A DNA stretch of 64,000 nucleotides. It comes from Undibacterium sp. KW1 (GTDB lineage: Bacteria; Pseudomonadota; Gammaproteobacteria; Burkholderiales; Burkholderiaceae_D). The position numbers were made by a program, and so were the translations under genes. Shown in pieces: positions 35,681-46,279 of this stretch (its first letter is position 1; each line of letters starts with the position of its first letter). Below the pieces are notes generated by a model. It was not told where the DNA came from and ran no database searches. It worked only from the letters and a program-made list of their open reading frames with translations. Location of the stretch: positions 3,224,001-3,288,000 of the forward strand of contig NZ_AP018439.1 of the NCBI RefSeq assembly GCF_009937955.1, in the 5' to 3' direction.

Positions 35681-35712
35681 AAAAAAAAATGGGCAACTGC
35701 CCATCTTTTTTT
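35681..35712 (-). terminator. Rho-independent terminator between rluB and rimP
   Basis: Stem ATGGGCA / TGCCCAT with a 2-nt loop and long A/T tracts on both sides (A9 before, T7 after), so it may act both ways. It separates the scpB-rluB unit from the rimP-nusA operon. Confidence 0.85.
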
Positions 35713-35854
35713 GTAGCGCCCTGATTTAGGTTCAAATAAAGGCAAAATCTGCTAACTACAAGATTATAAACGATAAATTACCTCGTCGCAATGGAAAACG
35801 AGGTAATTTCAACACGTCGCACCACTGCAAAACGTGTAAAACAACCGAAAAACA

Positions 35855-37810
35855 TTATGCGCCACGTGAGCGCCTGCGCGCTGCAATACCCTGACCGATG
35901 GCCTGACCGCTACCGCGGGCAGTCGGGCCGCGACGCTGCTGGCCTGCGTCAGGAAAACCCAATGCTGTCTGCAAGGGATCTGGCTGACGGCTACGTTTTT
36001 TACCATTGGCGTTGTTGGCATTATTGCCAGCATTGCCGGCGGCTTTATTGCCGTACCCGTTGCCATTGGCGTTACCGCCACGGCCCGCACCGTATTCAGC
36101 ACGGTCGCCACGACCGCTGGACATGGGAAAACCAACTTGCTTCTGGGTAAAAGGACCATTACCAAAACCTGGAGCCTTGTTACCAAATGGCTTGCCGCCT
36201 TTGCCTGGCGTGGCAGGCTTGTCACTACCAGCCTTTTCCAGACCACTCAACTTCAACAGGGCACGGACCGCATCTTCTTCCAGCTCCTCCCAACGACCAC
36301 GCTTGAGGTTGGCGGGCAAGGTCATGGCACCATAACGGGTACGGATCAGACGTGAAACCGTCAAACCTACCGCCTCAAACATACGACGCACTTCACGGTT
36401 ACGGCCTTCACCAATGATGACGCGATACCATTTATTGACACCCTCACCACCACCGTCAGTGATTTTGGAGAATTGCGCCAGACCATCCTCGAGCTCAACA
36501 CCAGCCAACAGGCGCTGACGCATACCCTCTTCCAGCTCACCGAGGGTACGCACGGCATATTCACGCTCAATACCATAACGTGGGTGCATCAGACGGTTGG
36601 CCAGATCACCGGATGTGGTGAACAGCAACAAACCTTCAGTGTTGTAATCGAGACGACCAACCGCCAGCCACTTTCCTACTTTCATGGTTGGCAAGCTCTC
36701 AAACACGGATGCACGCCCCTCAGGATCATTGGTACTGACGATCTCGCCAGCAGGCTTGTGATAAATCAGCACGCGCGGCGGCTTTTTACTGACTTTACGC
36801 ATGATGGGCTTGCCATTGATACGCACCTGATCAGTAGGCAAAATTCTTTGACCAATATGAGCTGGCTCACCATTCACGGAGACACGGCCAGCAACGATCA
36901 GCTCTTCCATGTCGCGGCGCGAACCCAGGCCAGCCTCAGCCAATACTTTATGCAATTTAGGTGCATCATCATCTGCAGTCAGATCACGGCGCACTGGCTT
37001 GCCACGGCCCTTGCCTTTGACATCATCGGCAACACCAGAATCAAATGCCTCGGAAGTAACAAAAGAAAACACGTCATCGGCATTATTGCCTGCACCAGGG
37101 CGACCACCGCGAGCCTGCTGTTGCGGACGTTTGGATTTATTGGCACCTGCCTGTCCAGCATTTTGACGCGGACCACGATCACTGCGGTCACCGCGTTCAT
37201 TACGCTCACTGCGTTCGCCACGATCTGAACGCTCGGACCTGTCGGTGCGCTCTCCGCGATCAGCGCGGACTGGACGTTCAGTTTTTTCGCCGTTTTCAGT
37301 TTTCTCACTGCGCACTGTCCGTTCTTCGCGATCTGTCCTTGGCGCACGCTCTGTGCGGGGCGGACGTTCGCTGCGTGGTGGACGTTCACTACGCTCGGCT
37401 ATTTGCTCAGTACGCACATCCGGCTCGGCAACTACAGGAGCTTCAGGCGCGACTGCTGCATGCTCTTCGACAACTTCCGCAAGCTTGGCTTTGGCACGGC
37501 TGGCGCGTGGCGCTGCTCCAGGTTCTTTAGGAATACGCGGCGCGCGCGGGGCACGCGCTTTTTTAACTGGCGCTTCAGCGACATCATCGGCTGATGTTGT
37601 CACTACTACAGTTGCTATTGCCGCCTCTGCAGCCCCTGCTGATTGCTCTGCATTCGCTTGCTTAGGCTTGGATCGGCTTACACTAGTACGTGGAGTACGC
37701 ACACCGCGCTTTGCCGGTTTTGCGTCATCACCAGCAGCCGGGCCATTGTCATTTGGGCCCGCACCATCAGCTTGGTCAGCATTTACATCTTCAGGATTCA
37801 TTGGATTCAT
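35855..37810 (-). CDS. rluB: 23S rRNA pseudouridine-2605 synthase RluB with long charged extensions
   Basis: 651 residues, more than twice the E. coli length. The catalytic core (about 290-540) has an S4 domain ([20 protein letters not shown]) and the synthase motif [20 protein letters not shown] with its catalytic Asp. The first 285 residues are low-complexity: Ala/Lys-rich, then strings of Arg-Ser-Glu and Arg-Thr-Asp (about 140-220). The C-terminal 110 are Gly/Asn/Arg-rich ([20 protein letters not shown]). Extensions of this type are known in betaproteobacterial RluB and may bind RNA. The 5' end overlaps scpB by 20 bp. Confidence 0.92.
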   Translation of the reverse strand: MNPMNPEDVNADQADGAGPNDNGPAAGDDAKPAKRGVRTPRTSVSRSKPKQANAEQSAGAAEAAIATVVVTTSADDVAEAPVKKARAPRAPRIPKEPGAAPRASRAKAKLAEVVEEHAAVAPEAPVVAEPDVRTEQIAERSERPPRSERPPRTERAPRTDREERTVRSEKTENGEKTERPVRADRGERTDRSERSDRGERSERNERGDRSDRGPRQNAGQAGANKSKRPQQQARGGRPGAGNNADDVFSFVTSEAFDSGVADDVKGKGRGKPVRRDLTADDDAPKLHKVLAEAGLGSRRDMEELIVAGRVSVNGEPAHIGQRILPTDQVRINGKPIMRKVSKKPPRVLIYHKPAGEIVSTNDPEGRASVFESLPTMKVGKWLAVGRLDYNTEGLLLFTTSGDLANRLMHPRYGIEREYAVRTLGELEEGMRQRLLAGVELEDGLAQFSKITDGGGEGVNKWYRVIIGEGRNREVRRMFEAVGLTVSRLIRTRYGAMTLPANLKRGRWEELEEDAVRALLKLSGLEKAGSDKPATPGKGGKPFGNKAPGFGNGPFTQKQVGFPMSSGRGDRAEYGAGRGGNANGNGYGNKAAGNAGNNANNANGKKRSRQPDPLQTALGFPDAGQQRRGPTARGSGQAIGQGIAARRRSRGA

Positions 37811-38957
37811 TCTTCAGTTCTATTGAAGGCAACTGACTCGCTGCAGCGCCCGATACACTATCCGGTGCCGCAGTATCGGCTACCTGATCACTCAATTGCG
37901 TGACAGGTTGAGAATCTCCCCCAACCTCACTTATTTCTTCGATTACTTGTTCGGCTATATCTTCAGTAATTTCTTTTACTATCTCTTCTGAAATTGCTAC
38001 ATTTTCTGCGTCGCTTGCAGCTTCAACGCGCTCTTCAGCGACAATTTCCACTGCCACATCAGTTGCAGGCAATGCATCTGAGGCGTGATCGATCGCCACA
38101 CCTGACTCAACGCTAATCTCATCCTGCTCATGCGACTCTTGCTCGGATTCAACTTCTGCATTCTGTAAGGTTTCAATCTGCTGTTGCACATCAGGTGTCA
38201 CCTGCACCAATGGCCCCGATTCTTCTGCAAGCACCTCTGCAGCATCAGCCGACTCCTGCACAGCATCAGAAGCATCTTCACCAGGCACATCCACATCCTC
38301 AGTTTGCTCTGCCAAAGGCACATCTTCAGCCACAGGCTCAACCTCTGCCGCATCTGCATCAACAGCGGCAAACATGCCGCCATCCAGCGCTGCCAACTCG
38401 GGCGCAGCCTCTTCTTCTGCATCCCTCTTTACTTGCTGCAAAGGCGGCAACTGATCCAATGAAGACAGGCCCAGGTCATCCAGGAACTGCTTGGTAGTGG
38501 CGAACAAGGATGGGCGACCTGGCACATCCCTGTGGCCTATAGTTTCTATCCAGCCACGGTCTTCCAGTGTCTTGATCATCTGCGAAGCCACGGTCACGCC
38601 ACGTATTTCTTCTATATCACCACGCGTCACTGGCTGGCGATAAGCAATAATCGCCAGTGTTTCCAGCGTTGCTCTTGAATACTTTGGTGGCTTTTCCGGG
38701 TTCAGCCTGTCTATATAGGCGCGCATTTCCGGTTTACTTTGAAAGCGCCAGCCTGTCGATAAAGCCACCAGTTCTATGCCCTTGTCGGACCAGTCCTGAC
38801 GCAAGCCTTCCAGCATCAATTTGATAGTATCTGCGCCGACCACATCACCTTGATCATCCGCATCCTGGAACAGCTTTTTCATCGTATTGACTGTCAGCGG
38901 CTCTGGCGCGCATAACAAGGCTGTTTCGAGGACTCGTTTTGCCTCAGCAGTATTCAT
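37791..38957 (-). CDS. scpB: Segregation and condensation protein B with long acidic tail
   Basis: 388 residues. Residues 1-170 are the ScpB winged-helix core ([55 protein letters not shown]). ScpB links ScpA to the SMC complex in chromosome segregation. From about 185 on there is a tail of about 200 residues that is strongly acidic and disordered ([20 protein letters not shown]). The last 20 bp overlap the rluB start, so the two are co-translated; the overlap pairs an acidic tail gene with an Arg-rich partner. Confidence 0.93.
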   Translation of the reverse strand: MNTAEAKRVLETALLCAPEPLTVNTMKKLFQDADDQGDVVGADTIKLMLEGLRQDWSDKGIELVALSTGWRFQSKPEMRAYIDRLNPEKPPKYSRATLETLAIIAYRQPVTRGDIEEIRGVTVASQMIKTLEDRGWIETIGHRDVPGRPSLFATTKQFLDDLGLSSLDQLPPLQQVKRDAEEEAAPELAALDGGMFAAVDADAAEVEPVAEDVPLAEQTEDVDVPGEDASDAVQESADAAEVLAEESGPLVQVTPDVQQQIETLQNAEVESEQESHEQDEISVESGVAIDHASDALPATDVAVEIVAEERVEAASDAENVAISEEIVKEITEDIAEQVIEEISEVGGDSQPVTQLSDQVADTAAPDSVSGAAASQLPSIELKNESNES

Positions 38958-39528
38958 GCAATATTAAAGTACACGGGTTTATTTAGTTGATGTCACGCAA
39001 CACGGCAACTGATACTCAGTTACCATTTCGCTATTGTTCACATCAGTTTTGTATTAAATTTGTTGCCACCAACCTGGCAGCAACGCCCCTTATGCGGGCG
39101 GCTGGGACTGCATGGAGCGCGCAAAGAACTTAGCAGCGCACAATCCCTAAAATTAGTAGACACTGGATTGTAGTCCAGAAATTCACACACGATCAAAAAA
39201 TATCGTCAACAAACAATAAAAAAGCCACGCTGATACGTGGCTTTACTCATTATTTCCGTCGGCAAGCGGGGAAATCAAGCGAATTTCCGCATAGATACCC
39301 ACTTCTGCACCCAATCCGGAAAGCCAACCACAAGCCTTCCAACAACATCCTGCATACCATTGCAAGGGCGCGAGGTTAGCATGCATTTGGGAAGTTTGCA
39401 CGGAAAAATCTGGACAGATTGCATGCGACTCAAGTAAAACAAAGATTAAATTATATTTATATCAACAACACCGAATAAGATTTTATGGAAAAATACCATG
39501 CGATCTTCAATCAAACTTATGACAAACT
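38958..39528. other. 571-bp intergenic region with hairpins
   Basis: No convincing gene. A hairpin at about 39060-39083 (GTTGCCACCA / TGGCAGCAAC, with two G-T pairs) and a rho-independent terminator at 39214-39246 are present. Short open frames of 26-36 codons on the minus strand just before that terminator have no ribosome site. A leftward small RNA ending at 39.22 kb is possible but unproven. Confidence 0.4.
39214..39246 (-). terminator. Orphan rho-independent terminator
   Basis: Stem AAAGCCACG / CGTGGCTTT with a 6-nt loop. The T-run (T6) is on the minus strand. No minus-strand gene ends here; the nearest one upstream finishes at 39972 with a rightward gene between. Confidence 0.75.
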
Positions 39529-39975
39529 ATGTGTTTCATGACCATCTTAAGCACCAGTTCCGACTACGACCTATCTCTTGCCAACAATGAGCTCATTCAA
39601 TTCGTAAAAAAACTACCCGGCATTCCAGAAGAAAAATATCTACGCTTCGAGAATAAATGGTTCCTCGCCTCAAATGCCGGATGCAGTTGCAACTTCAGGC
39701 ATTTATCTGGCGACAGCATAGAGCTAGGATTTGGCGAACCGGAAGAATGGTTTCAAGAAGATCACGACACTATTGAAGCAACACATCAAATTGCAGCAAG
39801 CATACGCATGCTGATACAGCAAGGCGCCAATGTGGATTGTCTTGATGCATGGGCACATGAACAAAATGATGCAGCAACACTAATCGATGACATCGAAGTC
39901 AATCTGGCCGAGGTCAGCGACGCCGCATTCCGTTTTTTTGAAGAATATCGCTTTTCTTTCACAATCAAAGCTTAA
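39529..39975 (+). CDS. Hypothetical acidic protein
   Basis: 148 residues (or 145 from the Met at 39538; neither start has a clear ribosome site). A compact soluble protein, acidic, with three cysteines, two of them close together (SNAGCSCNFRHLSGD), and a helical second half (TIEATHQIAASIRMLIQQGA). I recognise no family. Its stop overlaps the convergent VOC gene by 4 bp. Confidence 0.6.
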   Translation: MCFMTILSTSSDYDLSLANNELIQFVKKLPGIPEEKYLRFENKWFLASNAGCSCNFRHLSGDSIELGFGEPEEWFQEDHDTIEATHQIAASIRMLIQQGANVDCLDAWAHEQNDAATLIDDIEVNLAEVSDAAFRFFEEYRFSFTIKA

Positions 39976-40361
39976 TCTGACTGGCGCGCATAACTCACCA
40001 TCAACATTTTCCATTGATGACCATCTGGCTGATTCCAGTAAATCATGCTGCCGCCATAATCAGTATTAATCTCCATATCCACAGGCCAGCGCACGGAGCT
40101 GCGATAGGTGATGCCTGCCAGCTTGATACACCCCAGTATTTCATCAAACTTTTGCGGGCTGACACGAAAACAAAAATGATAAACAGGGAAGTCTTCGTCA
40201 GTCTGGATAAAATCCAGTATCAAAACCTCACTCACAAATACTGGAGCAAACGGCCCCAGAGCCGTCGGTGTCCAGGGCACACCAAGCAGGTCAGCCAGCA
40301 ACTTTGCCGAACCCAGCTTGTTGTGCGAAGGAACGATAGTGCGATCAAGTTCAATACTCAT
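39972..40361 (-). CDS. VOC-superfamily protein (glyoxalase/dioxygenase fold)
   Basis: About 129 residues from MSIELDRTIVPSHNKLGSAK. The pattern of a single VOC module pair is visible: the start DRTIVPSHNKLGSAKLLADL, FHYHFCFRVSP-like central strand (VYHFCFRVSPQKFDEILGCI), and the closing GGSMIYWNQPDGHQWKML. His and Glu metal ligands are partly present, so enzymatic activity is possible but the reaction is unknown. The first 25 codons of the longer frame are rejected because the family starts at the Met at 40361. Confidence 0.78.
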   Translation of the reverse strand: MSIELDRTIVPSHNKLGSAKLLADLLGVPWTPTALGPFAPVFVSEVLILDFIQTDEDFPVYHFCFRVSPQKFDEILGCIKLAGITYRSSVRWPVDMEINTDYGGSMIYWNQPDGHQWKMLMVSYARQSD

Positions 40362-40732
40362 GGCATTTTTCCTTGCCAGGCCGGGCTCAGGTTTTGTGAC
40401 AGCATCTTGTATTTTACTTATTTTTACAGAATTCAAAAAACATGCAAAATTTGGTTGAATTCACAATAAATTGCATTTTTTGCATAAAACATACACTTTG
40501 ATTTTTCACGTGGACTTCAAGCAAAGACGATGCGTAAAATGCAATTCAATGCAAATAAAGCAAGCTCATTCACGCCTGGCAACTTAGGCAAGAAACCCGG
40601 ATCCCCCGGAAACAATTGCCAGAAACTTGCAACATCTTTTTTTGCAGTACTGCCTTCAGGAACGACTCGCTTTAGCCGCCGCTCATTGTCAATCGCATCC
40701 GACCAGCAGCACAGCCTTTCAGGGGACAAAAA
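40362..40732. other. Intergenic leader between VOC gene and chemoreceptor
   Basis: The left part is AT-rich and likely holds divergent promoters. From 40550 the sequence is GC-richer and can fold (CCCGG-ATC-CCCGG near 40598), possibly as the 5' leader of the chemoreceptor gene. I compared it by eye with the c-di-GMP riboswitch consensus and do not see a match. Confidence 0.35.
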
Positions 40733-42397
40733 ATGTTTATTGCAAATCTCAAAATCAGCCAGCGCCTGTATTCAGGTTTTGGCATAGTTATCTTGATGCT
40801 GATTGCTGTTGTACTTATAGGCACCTCACGTCTGACTTTGCTCAACAGCGAAATCAACCTGACCGTCAATGACCGCTATCAAAAAATATATGCACTCAAC
40901 GACGCCATCAAAAACCTGAATCTGCAAGCCAGGAATTTGCGCAATATCTTGCTCATGAGTGATGAAGCTGAAATAAAAAAAGAAATCGACAGCGTACAAA
41001 AATCCTCTCAGACGATTACCGTCGAACTCGACAAGCTATCGACCACTATACGCAGCCCAAAAGCCAAGGAGTTGCTCAGGCTTACCATAGAACAGCGCAC
41101 GCAATATATTCCCATCAGAGACAAAATGATACAGCTCGTGACAGACGGCAGCAAAGACGAGGCAAAAGATTTTCTATTCAAAGAAGTTCGCCCCAAACAA
41201 CTCAGTTACCTGGAAGCCATGGAGTCACTGATCAAGTTTCAAGAGGGATTAATGGCCGAGTCAGCCATAGAAACCAGGACAACAGCAGAATCAGCCACTC
41301 AGCTAATGATAGTCACTGGCATACTTGCCGCCATCGTCAGTTGCCTTATCGCCTGGTCAATTACACGACGCATAGTCACCCCCATTAACAGTGCAGTAAA
41401 AATCGCCAAGACCGTTGCCAGCGGCGATTTGACCAGTGACATTGATGTCACCGGCAAAGATGAAATGGGCTCACTGCTGCGCGCGCTGGCTTTGATGAAC
41501 AAGAACCTGATAGACATCGTCGAACAGATACGCAATGGCACAGACACTGTCGCTACCGCATCCACACAAATCGCATCAGGGAACCAGGACCTGTCCGCCC
41601 GCACTGAAAAACAGGCAAGTGCACTGGAAGAAACCGCGTCCTCCATGGAGGAGCTCACCAGCGCAGTCAAGCAAAACTCCGATAACGCCCTTGAAGCCAA
41701 TCAGCTCGCACGAAATGCATCCGAAGTCGCCGTCAAAGGCGGTAATGTAGTCACGCGGGTGGTAGATACCATGTCTTCCATCAGTGAATCATCCAGGAAG
41801 ATTGTTGACATCATCAGCGTCATAGACGGCATCGCCTTCCAGACCAACATCCTGGCACTGAATGCCGCCGTCGAAGCGGCGCGCGCCGGAGAGCAAGGCC
41901 GGGGATTTGCCGTGGTTGCTTCAGAAGTGCGCAATCTTGCCCAGCGCTCGGCAACAGCAGCAAAAGAGATCAAGCTCTTGATTGATACATCTGTAGAAAA
42001 AGTGAATGCAGGAAGCCAGCTTGTTGATGAAGCCGGCCTGACCATGGGGGAAGTCGTCAACAGCGTCAGGCATGTAACCCATATCATTGCGGAAATCAGC
42101 TCTGCCAGCGCAGAACAGACGGCAGGCATAGAACAGATCAACCGGGCCATTGTGGAACTGGATAACACCACCCAGCAAAACTCTGCTCTCGTCGAAGAAA
42201 TAGCCGCAGCAGCCGAATCACTGCAGGATCAGGCAAGAAAACAAGCTGACGTTGTCAGCATATTTAAAACCAGCAACACCACGCCAACCACTGCCGCCAG
42301 GCTGCACAATATTTCCGAACATCCAAAAGCAGCGAGGCAAGCGTTTGCACCAACAGTCATTGCATTACCAATGTCTGCATCAGCAAGAGAAAAATAG
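40733..42397 (+). CDS. Methyl-accepting chemotaxis protein with 4HB sensor
   Basis: 554 residues after an AGGGGA ribosome site. TM1 is at about 12-32 ([20 protein letters not shown]) and TM2 at about 190-210 ([20 protein letters not shown]). The periplasmic region between is a four-helix bundle type. A HAMP domain follows ([20 protein letters not shown]), then a coiled-coil signalling domain with the conserved hairpin tip [20 protein letters not shown]. There is no C-terminal CheR-binding pentapeptide (ends SASAREK). The ligand is unknown. It stands alone without che genes nearby. Confidence 0.93.
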   Translation: MFIANLKISQRLYSGFGIVILMLIAVVLIGTSRLTLLNSEINLTVNDRYQKIYALNDAIKNLNLQARNLRNILLMSDEAEIKKEIDSVQKSSQTITVELDKLSTTIRSPKAKELLRLTIEQRTQYIPIRDKMIQLVTDGSKDEAKDFLFKEVRPKQLSYLEAMESLIKFQEGLMAESAIETRTTAESATQLMIVTGILAAIVSCLIAWSITRRIVTPINSAVKIAKTVASGDLTSDIDVTGKDEMGSLLRALALMNKNLIDIVEQIRNGTDTVATASTQIASGNQDLSARTEKQASALEETASSMEELTSAVKQNSDNALEANQLARNASEVAVKGGNVVTRVVDTMSSISESSRKIVDIISVIDGIAFQTNILALNAAVEAARAGEQGRGFAVVASEVRNLAQRSATAAKEIKLLIDTSVEKVNAGSQLVDEAGLTMGEVVNSVRHVTHIIAEISSASAEQTAGIEQINRAIVELDNTTQQNSALVEEIAAAAESLQDQARKQADVVSIFKTSNTTPTTAARLHNISEHPKAARQAFAPTVIALPMSASAREK

Positions 42398-42499
42398 ACC
42401 ACGAGTACCAGAAATATCACCAACAAAACTACGCCACAATTCCACGACTACGGCAAACAGGTTTCACATCACACAAGCAGCAGGTGCGTGACAAGCAAG

Positions 42500-42537
42500 A
42501 AAAGCAAAAGCCCTTGATCATTTCTGGTCAAGGGCTT
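42500..42537 (-). terminator. Rho-independent terminator after tRNA-fMet
   Basis: Stem AAGCCCTTGA / TCAAGGGCTT with a 9-nt loop, followed on the minus strand by TTTGCTTTTC. It follows the tRNA gene directly. Confidence 0.8.
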
Positions 42538-42544
42538 GAATACT

Positions 42545-42621
<77 letters not shown>

Positions 42622-42750
42622 TCTGAAGAATGAAACTATACATGATTTTGCTGCTCCGCGCAATTCTTTTATAGAATATGGACTTTTGCCGCGCTTTTAC
42701 AGACAGATGTTACACTCTGCGGATTCGCCAATTTTGACTCTTTTTTACCC

Positions 42751-43320
42751 ATGAAATTCTGCTCTGAATGCGCGTCCCCGGTGGTCTTGCAAATCCCTGT
42801 TGATGATACCCGCGAGCGTTTTGTCTGCCCAGCTTGCGGCACTATCCATTATCAAAACCCGAAGATGGTGGTGGGTGCTATTCCCGTTTGGGAAGAAGAT
42901 GGTGTCACCAGGATATTATTATGCAAGCGAGCCATAGAACCGCGTCTGGGCTTTTGGACCCTGCCTGCCGGTTTCATGGAAAATAATGAGACCACGGCTC
43001 AAGCAGCGCAGCGTGAAACAGAAGAAGAAGCTGGTGCTAATATCAAATTGCATGAGCTGTTTTCTATCTTGAATGTACCGCATGTACATCAGGTCCACCT
43101 GTTTTATCGCGCCACTCTACTGGATCTGAATTACGCCGCTGGAGTCGAGAGCCTGGAAGTAGCACTCTTCTCTGAAGAGCAAATCCCCTGGGATGACATC
43201 GCCTTTCCCACCACAGGCCATACGCTGAAGTTTTTCTTTGAAGACCTCGCGAAGGTCAGGGACGGCGGGCGCTTTCACATGCACGAGCATGATATTTTCA
43301 AGCCCATGCGGGATGGCTGA
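42751..43320 (+). CDS. Nudix hydrolase with N-terminal zinc ribbon
   Basis: 189 residues. Zinc ribbon cysteines are C4-x2-C7 and C26-x2-C29. The Nudix box is complete: GFMENNETTAQAAQRETEEE followed by AG (G-x5-E-x7-R-E-x2-E-E-x-G). Zinc-ribbon Nudix proteins of this size include ADP-ribose- and NADH-type pyrophosphatases; the substrate is not fixed. The gene is between tRNA-fMet and the amt terminator and stands alone. Confidence 0.88.
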   Translation: MKFCSECASPVVLQIPVDDTRERFVCPACGTIHYQNPKMVVGAIPVWEEDGVTRILLCKRAIEPRLGFWTLPAGFMENNETTAQAAQRETEEEAGANIKLHELFSILNVPHVHQVHLFYRATLLDLNYAAGVESLEVALFSEEQIPWDDIAFPTTGHTLKFFFEDLAKVRDGGRFHMHEHDIFKPMRDG

Positions 43321-43344
43321 AATACCATTGGCCAGGCTAATATC

Positions 43345-43378
43345 AAAAATGGGCAAATTTTAATTTGCCCATTTTTTT
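43345..43378. terminator. Bidirectional terminator between the Nudix gene and amt
   Basis: Long stem AATGGGCAAATT / AATTTGCCCATT with A5 before and T7 after. It can end the rightward Nudix gene and the leftward amt gene. Confidence 0.9.
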
Positions 43379-43383
43379 CGATA

Positions 43384-44586
43384 TTACCAACTGGTTTCGC
43401 GTTCTGCAGTTGATGAGATTTTGTGGATAGCCAAATCCGCACCTTCAAATTCCTCTTCAGGATCAAGGCGTATGCCTATGAATTTTTTCAGACTGGCGTA
43501 GATGATATAGCCACCGATGAAGGCAATCGCAACACCCATGACGGTGCCCAGCAATTGCGACATCAAGCTGACGCCACCAAGACCACCCAGAGACTTTAAG
43601 CCAAAGATACCAGCGGCAATACCACCCCAGGCACCACACAGGCCATGCAGGGGCCAGACACCGAGTACATCATCGACTTTCCATTTGTTTTGCGTCCAGG
43701 TGAACATCCAGACAAAGATCGCACCTGCCATACCACCAGTGATCAGCGCTCCGAGAGGATGCATAAGGTCAGAACCCGCGCACACCGCCACCAGGCCAGC
43801 CAGGGGACCATTGTAGGCAAAGCCAGGATCATTCTTGCCGAGGATGAAGGCGACCAGGGTGCCACCCACCATGGCCATCAGTGAATTCATGGCAACCAGC
43901 CCATTCATTTTATCCAGGGTTTGTGCGCTCATGACATTGAAGCCAAACCAGCCCACCGTCAGTATCCAGGCGCCCAGCGCCAGGAAAGGGATGCTGGATG
44001 GCGGGTGAGCTGCGATTGCGCCATTCTTCATATAGCGGCCACGGCGTGCTCCCAGTAGCAGCACGGCAGGCAAGGCGACCCAGCCACCAAAGGCATGCAC
44101 AACCACAGAACCGGCAAAGTCATGAAATTCCTCAGAGAACATTGCCTTCAGCCATGCCTGCATGCCAAAACGCTGGTTCCAGGCTATGCCTTCAAAGAAA
44201 GGATACAACACACCGACCAGCAAGGCAGTAGCAATCAACTGAGGGTGAAATTTTGCCCGCTCGGCAATGCCGCCTGAGATAATGGCGGGTATGGCAGCGG
44301 CAAAGGTCAGCAAGAAAAAGAACTTGACCATTTCAAAGCCGTTTTTGGCAACCAGCACCTCGGCACCTGAATAAAACTGCACGCCGTAAGCAATGGTGTA
44401 ACCGACAAAAAAGTAGGCGATGGTCGATACGGCAAAATCAACCAGTATCTTGACGAGGGCATTGACCTGGTTTTTCTTGCGCACAGTACCCAATTCTAAA
44501 AACGCAAACCCCGCATGCATTGCTAAAATCATGATTGCGCCAAGCAAGATAAACAAGGCGTCAGCGCTGCTATTTTGTGCATTCAT
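43384..44586 (-). CDS. amt: Ammonium transporter (Amt family)
   Basis: 400 residues from MNAQNSSADALFILLGAIMI, with GGGAG upstream; about 11 membrane segments. Signature stretches are FAFLELGTVRKKNQVNALVK, FFEGIAWNQRFG, DFAGSVVVHAFGGWVALPAV with the pore His, and LHGLCGAWGGIAAGIFG. It takes up NH4+/NH3 across the inner membrane. A sigma-54-type promoter and NtrC-like half-sites upstream fit nitrogen control. No glnK gene is adjacent, unlike the common glnK-amtB pair. The longer frame to 44730 covers the promoter and is rejected. Confidence 0.9.
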   Translation of the reverse strand: MNAQNSSADALFILLGAIMILAMHAGFAFLELGTVRKKNQVNALVKILVDFAVSTIAYFFVGYTIAYGVQFYSGAEVLVAKNGFEMVKFFFLLTFAAAIPAIISGGIAERAKFHPQLIATALLVGVLYPFFEGIAWNQRFGMQAWLKAMFSEEFHDFAGSVVVHAFGGWVALPAVLLLGARRGRYMKNGAIAAHPPSSIPFLALGAWILTVGWFGFNVMSAQTLDKMNGLVAMNSLMAMVGGTLVAFILGKNDPGFAYNGPLAGLVAVCAGSDLMHPLGALITGGMAGAIFVWMFTWTQNKWKVDDVLGVWPLHGLCGAWGGIAAGIFGLKSLGGLGGVSLMSQLLGTVMGVAIAFIGGYIIYASLKKFIGIRLDPEEEFEGADLAIHKISSTAERETSW

Positions 44587-44638
44587 GCAAAATATCTCCC
44601 AATTAATGTGCAAATCCGAATTAAAGATGCACTGATAA

Positions 44639-44655
44639 AGCAAAATGCATTCCAA
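44639..44655 (-). promoter_or_regulatory. Predicted sigma-54 promoter of amt
   Basis: On the minus strand: TTGGAATGCATTTTGCT. The invariant GG and GC are exactly 10 nt apart and TTTGCT matches the -12 element. The start codon of amt lies 53 bp downstream. Confidence 0.6.
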
Positions 44656-44737
44656 TTTGGTGCAAACGATAAGTGATTGATTTAATGCGATTTTTAAAAC
44701 CTGGTTATGCAATGCAGAAGTTTGATGCACTAAAATA

Positions 44738-44755
44738 TGGCATCTTTTTGGTGCA
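44738..44755. promoter_or_regulatory. NtrC-like site upstream of amt
   Basis: The minus strand reads TGCACCAAAAAGATGCCA, close to the NtrC consensus TGCACCA-N3-TGGTGCA in its left half. It lies about 85 bp upstream of the sigma-54 element, a usual enhancer distance. Half-sites TGCA recur between them. Confidence 0.4.
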
Positions 44756-44773
44756 AGCTATGTTGGGGGCTGC

Positions 44774-45490
44774 GTGATCCCCTGGCTGGAAACCGATAGT
44801 CCCTTTCCTCATCCCAGCACCGCACTGACTGAAAAAGACGGTGCCGCAGGCTTATTGGCAGCGGGTGCCGACCTGTCAGCGGGACGCTTGCTGTATGCTT
44901 ATAAAAATGGCATCTTTCCCTGGTTTTCTGATGGGCAACCTATTTTGTGGTGGTCCACCGATCCGCGCATGGTCTTGCAGGTACAAGACTTCAAGCTGTC
45001 ACTCAGTCTGAAAAAGCGCTTGCGCCAGGTCAGTAAAGACCCGCGCTGGGAAGTGCGCTTTGATACTGCCTTCGAAGACGTCATGCGAGCCTGCGCTGCG
45101 CCTCGTGGAGAAGAACACGGCACCTGGATTTCTGACGACATCGTCGCGGGTTATTGTGACTTGCACAAGCTCGGTTATGCCCATTCCATCGAAGTCTGGC
45201 TGGACGGGGAACTGGTAGGAGGCGCCTATGGCGTTTGCATAGGCCGCATGTTTTATGGCGAATCCATGTTTGCCAGGGTCACGGATGCATCCAAGATAGC
45301 GCTGGCACATCTGGTATTTTTCTTGCGTGAACATGGGGTGAAAATGTTAGACTGCCAGCAAGAGACGGCACATTTGGCATCTCTGGGCGCAAAAGCGATC
45401 AGCAGAACCGAGTTTTTGCGCTGGGTAGAACATGCCAGTGCCTTGCCAGCGATTAGCAATTGGACCATAGTCAACAAGATCAGCCCGTGA
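44774..45490 (+). CDS. aat: Leucyl/phenylalanyl-tRNA-protein transferase
   Basis: 238 residues from a GTG preceded by GGGGG. Family signatures: [60 protein letters not shown], and [20 protein letters not shown]. It adds Leu or Phe to N-terminal Lys or Arg, making substrates for ClpS/ClpAP. It overlaps bpt (GTGA), so the two N-degron transferases are co-translated. Confidence 0.95.
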   Translation: MIPWLETDSPFPHPSTALTEKDGAAGLLAAGADLSAGRLLYAYKNGIFPWFSDGQPILWWSTDPRMVLQVQDFKLSLSLKKRLRQVSKDPRWEVRFDTAFEDVMRACAAPRGEEHGTWISDDIVAGYCDLHKLGYAHSIEVWLDGELVGGAYGVCIGRMFYGESMFARVTDASKIALAHLVFFLREHGVKMLDCQQETAHLASLGAKAISRTEFLRWVEHASALPAISNWTIVNKISP

Positions 45491-46218
45491 CCCAGCTTAA
45501 CGAACTCCCCTTCGCCAGCATACAGTTTTATGCGACGGCGCCCTACCCTTGCAGTTATCTGGAAGGCTTGCAGGCGCGTTCGCAAGTGGCCACGCCCGCG
45601 CATCTGATTAATGCGGATGCATACTCGGAGCTGGTAAAGAGTGGTTTTCGCCGTAGCGGCATTTTTATTTACCGGCCGCATTGTGATAACTGCCAGGCTT
45701 GCACACCTGTTCGTGTGCGCGTCAATGAATTTGAAACCAACCGCAGCCAGCGCCGTGCCTGGAAAAAACATGGCAATCTGCATGCGCGCGTCAGCAGCCT
45801 CAGTTATGTGCATGAACACTATGAGCTGTACCAGCGCTACCAGGGTGAGCGTCATTCTGGCGGCGGCATGGACAATGACAGTCGTGACCAGTATGCACAA
45901 TTCCTGTTGCAAAGCCGGGTGAATACACGCCTGGTTGAATTCAGGGATGACAACAATATCCTGCGCATGGTCAGCATCATTGATGTACTCACAGATGGCT
46001 TGTCGTCGGTATATACCTTTTATGACCCGGATGATGCGACGGCATCGTATGGCACCTACAATGTTTTGTGGCAGATAGAGCAAACACGCTTATTAAAGCT
46101 GCCCTATGTCTATCTGGGTTACTGGATTGCAGCTAGCCCCAAGATGGCTTACAAAACCAATTTCCGCCCTCTGGATGCCTTGATGCAGGGGCGCTGGCAA
46201 ACTTTGCGGGAGTTGTGA
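45487..46218 (+). CDS. bpt: Aspartate/glutamate leucyltransferase (bacterial ATE1-like)
   Basis: 243 residues from the GTG at 45487, which overlaps the aat stop as GTGA. Key motifs: the N-terminal Cys of [28 protein letters not shown], and [13 protein letters not shown] at the end. It transfers Leu to N-terminal Asp or Glu. The earlier ATG at 45460 would lie inside aat with no ribosome site. Confidence 0.92.
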   Translation: MTQLNELPFASIQFYATAPYPCSYLEGLQARSQVATPAHLINADAYSELVKSGFRRSGIFIYRPHCDNCQACTPVRVRVNEFETNRSQRRAWKKHGNLHARVSSLSYVHEHYELYQRYQGERHSGGGMDNDSRDQYAQFLLQSRVNTRLVEFRDDNNILRMVSIIDVLTDGLSSVYTFYDPDDATASYGTYNVLWQIEQTRLLKLPYVYLGYWIAASPKMAYKTNFRPLDALMQGRWQTLREL

Positions 46219-46279
46219 AAGGCTCCGTCCTGTTTGTCTCTCAAATTTTATTTTCAACTTTTTTTCCCATCCTATTTAC

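Noticed and set aside
40440..40732. c-di-GMP riboswitch before the chemoreceptor
   Set aside because: The conserved GEMM core and tetraloop-receptor segments are not found by eye; only generic hairpins are present.
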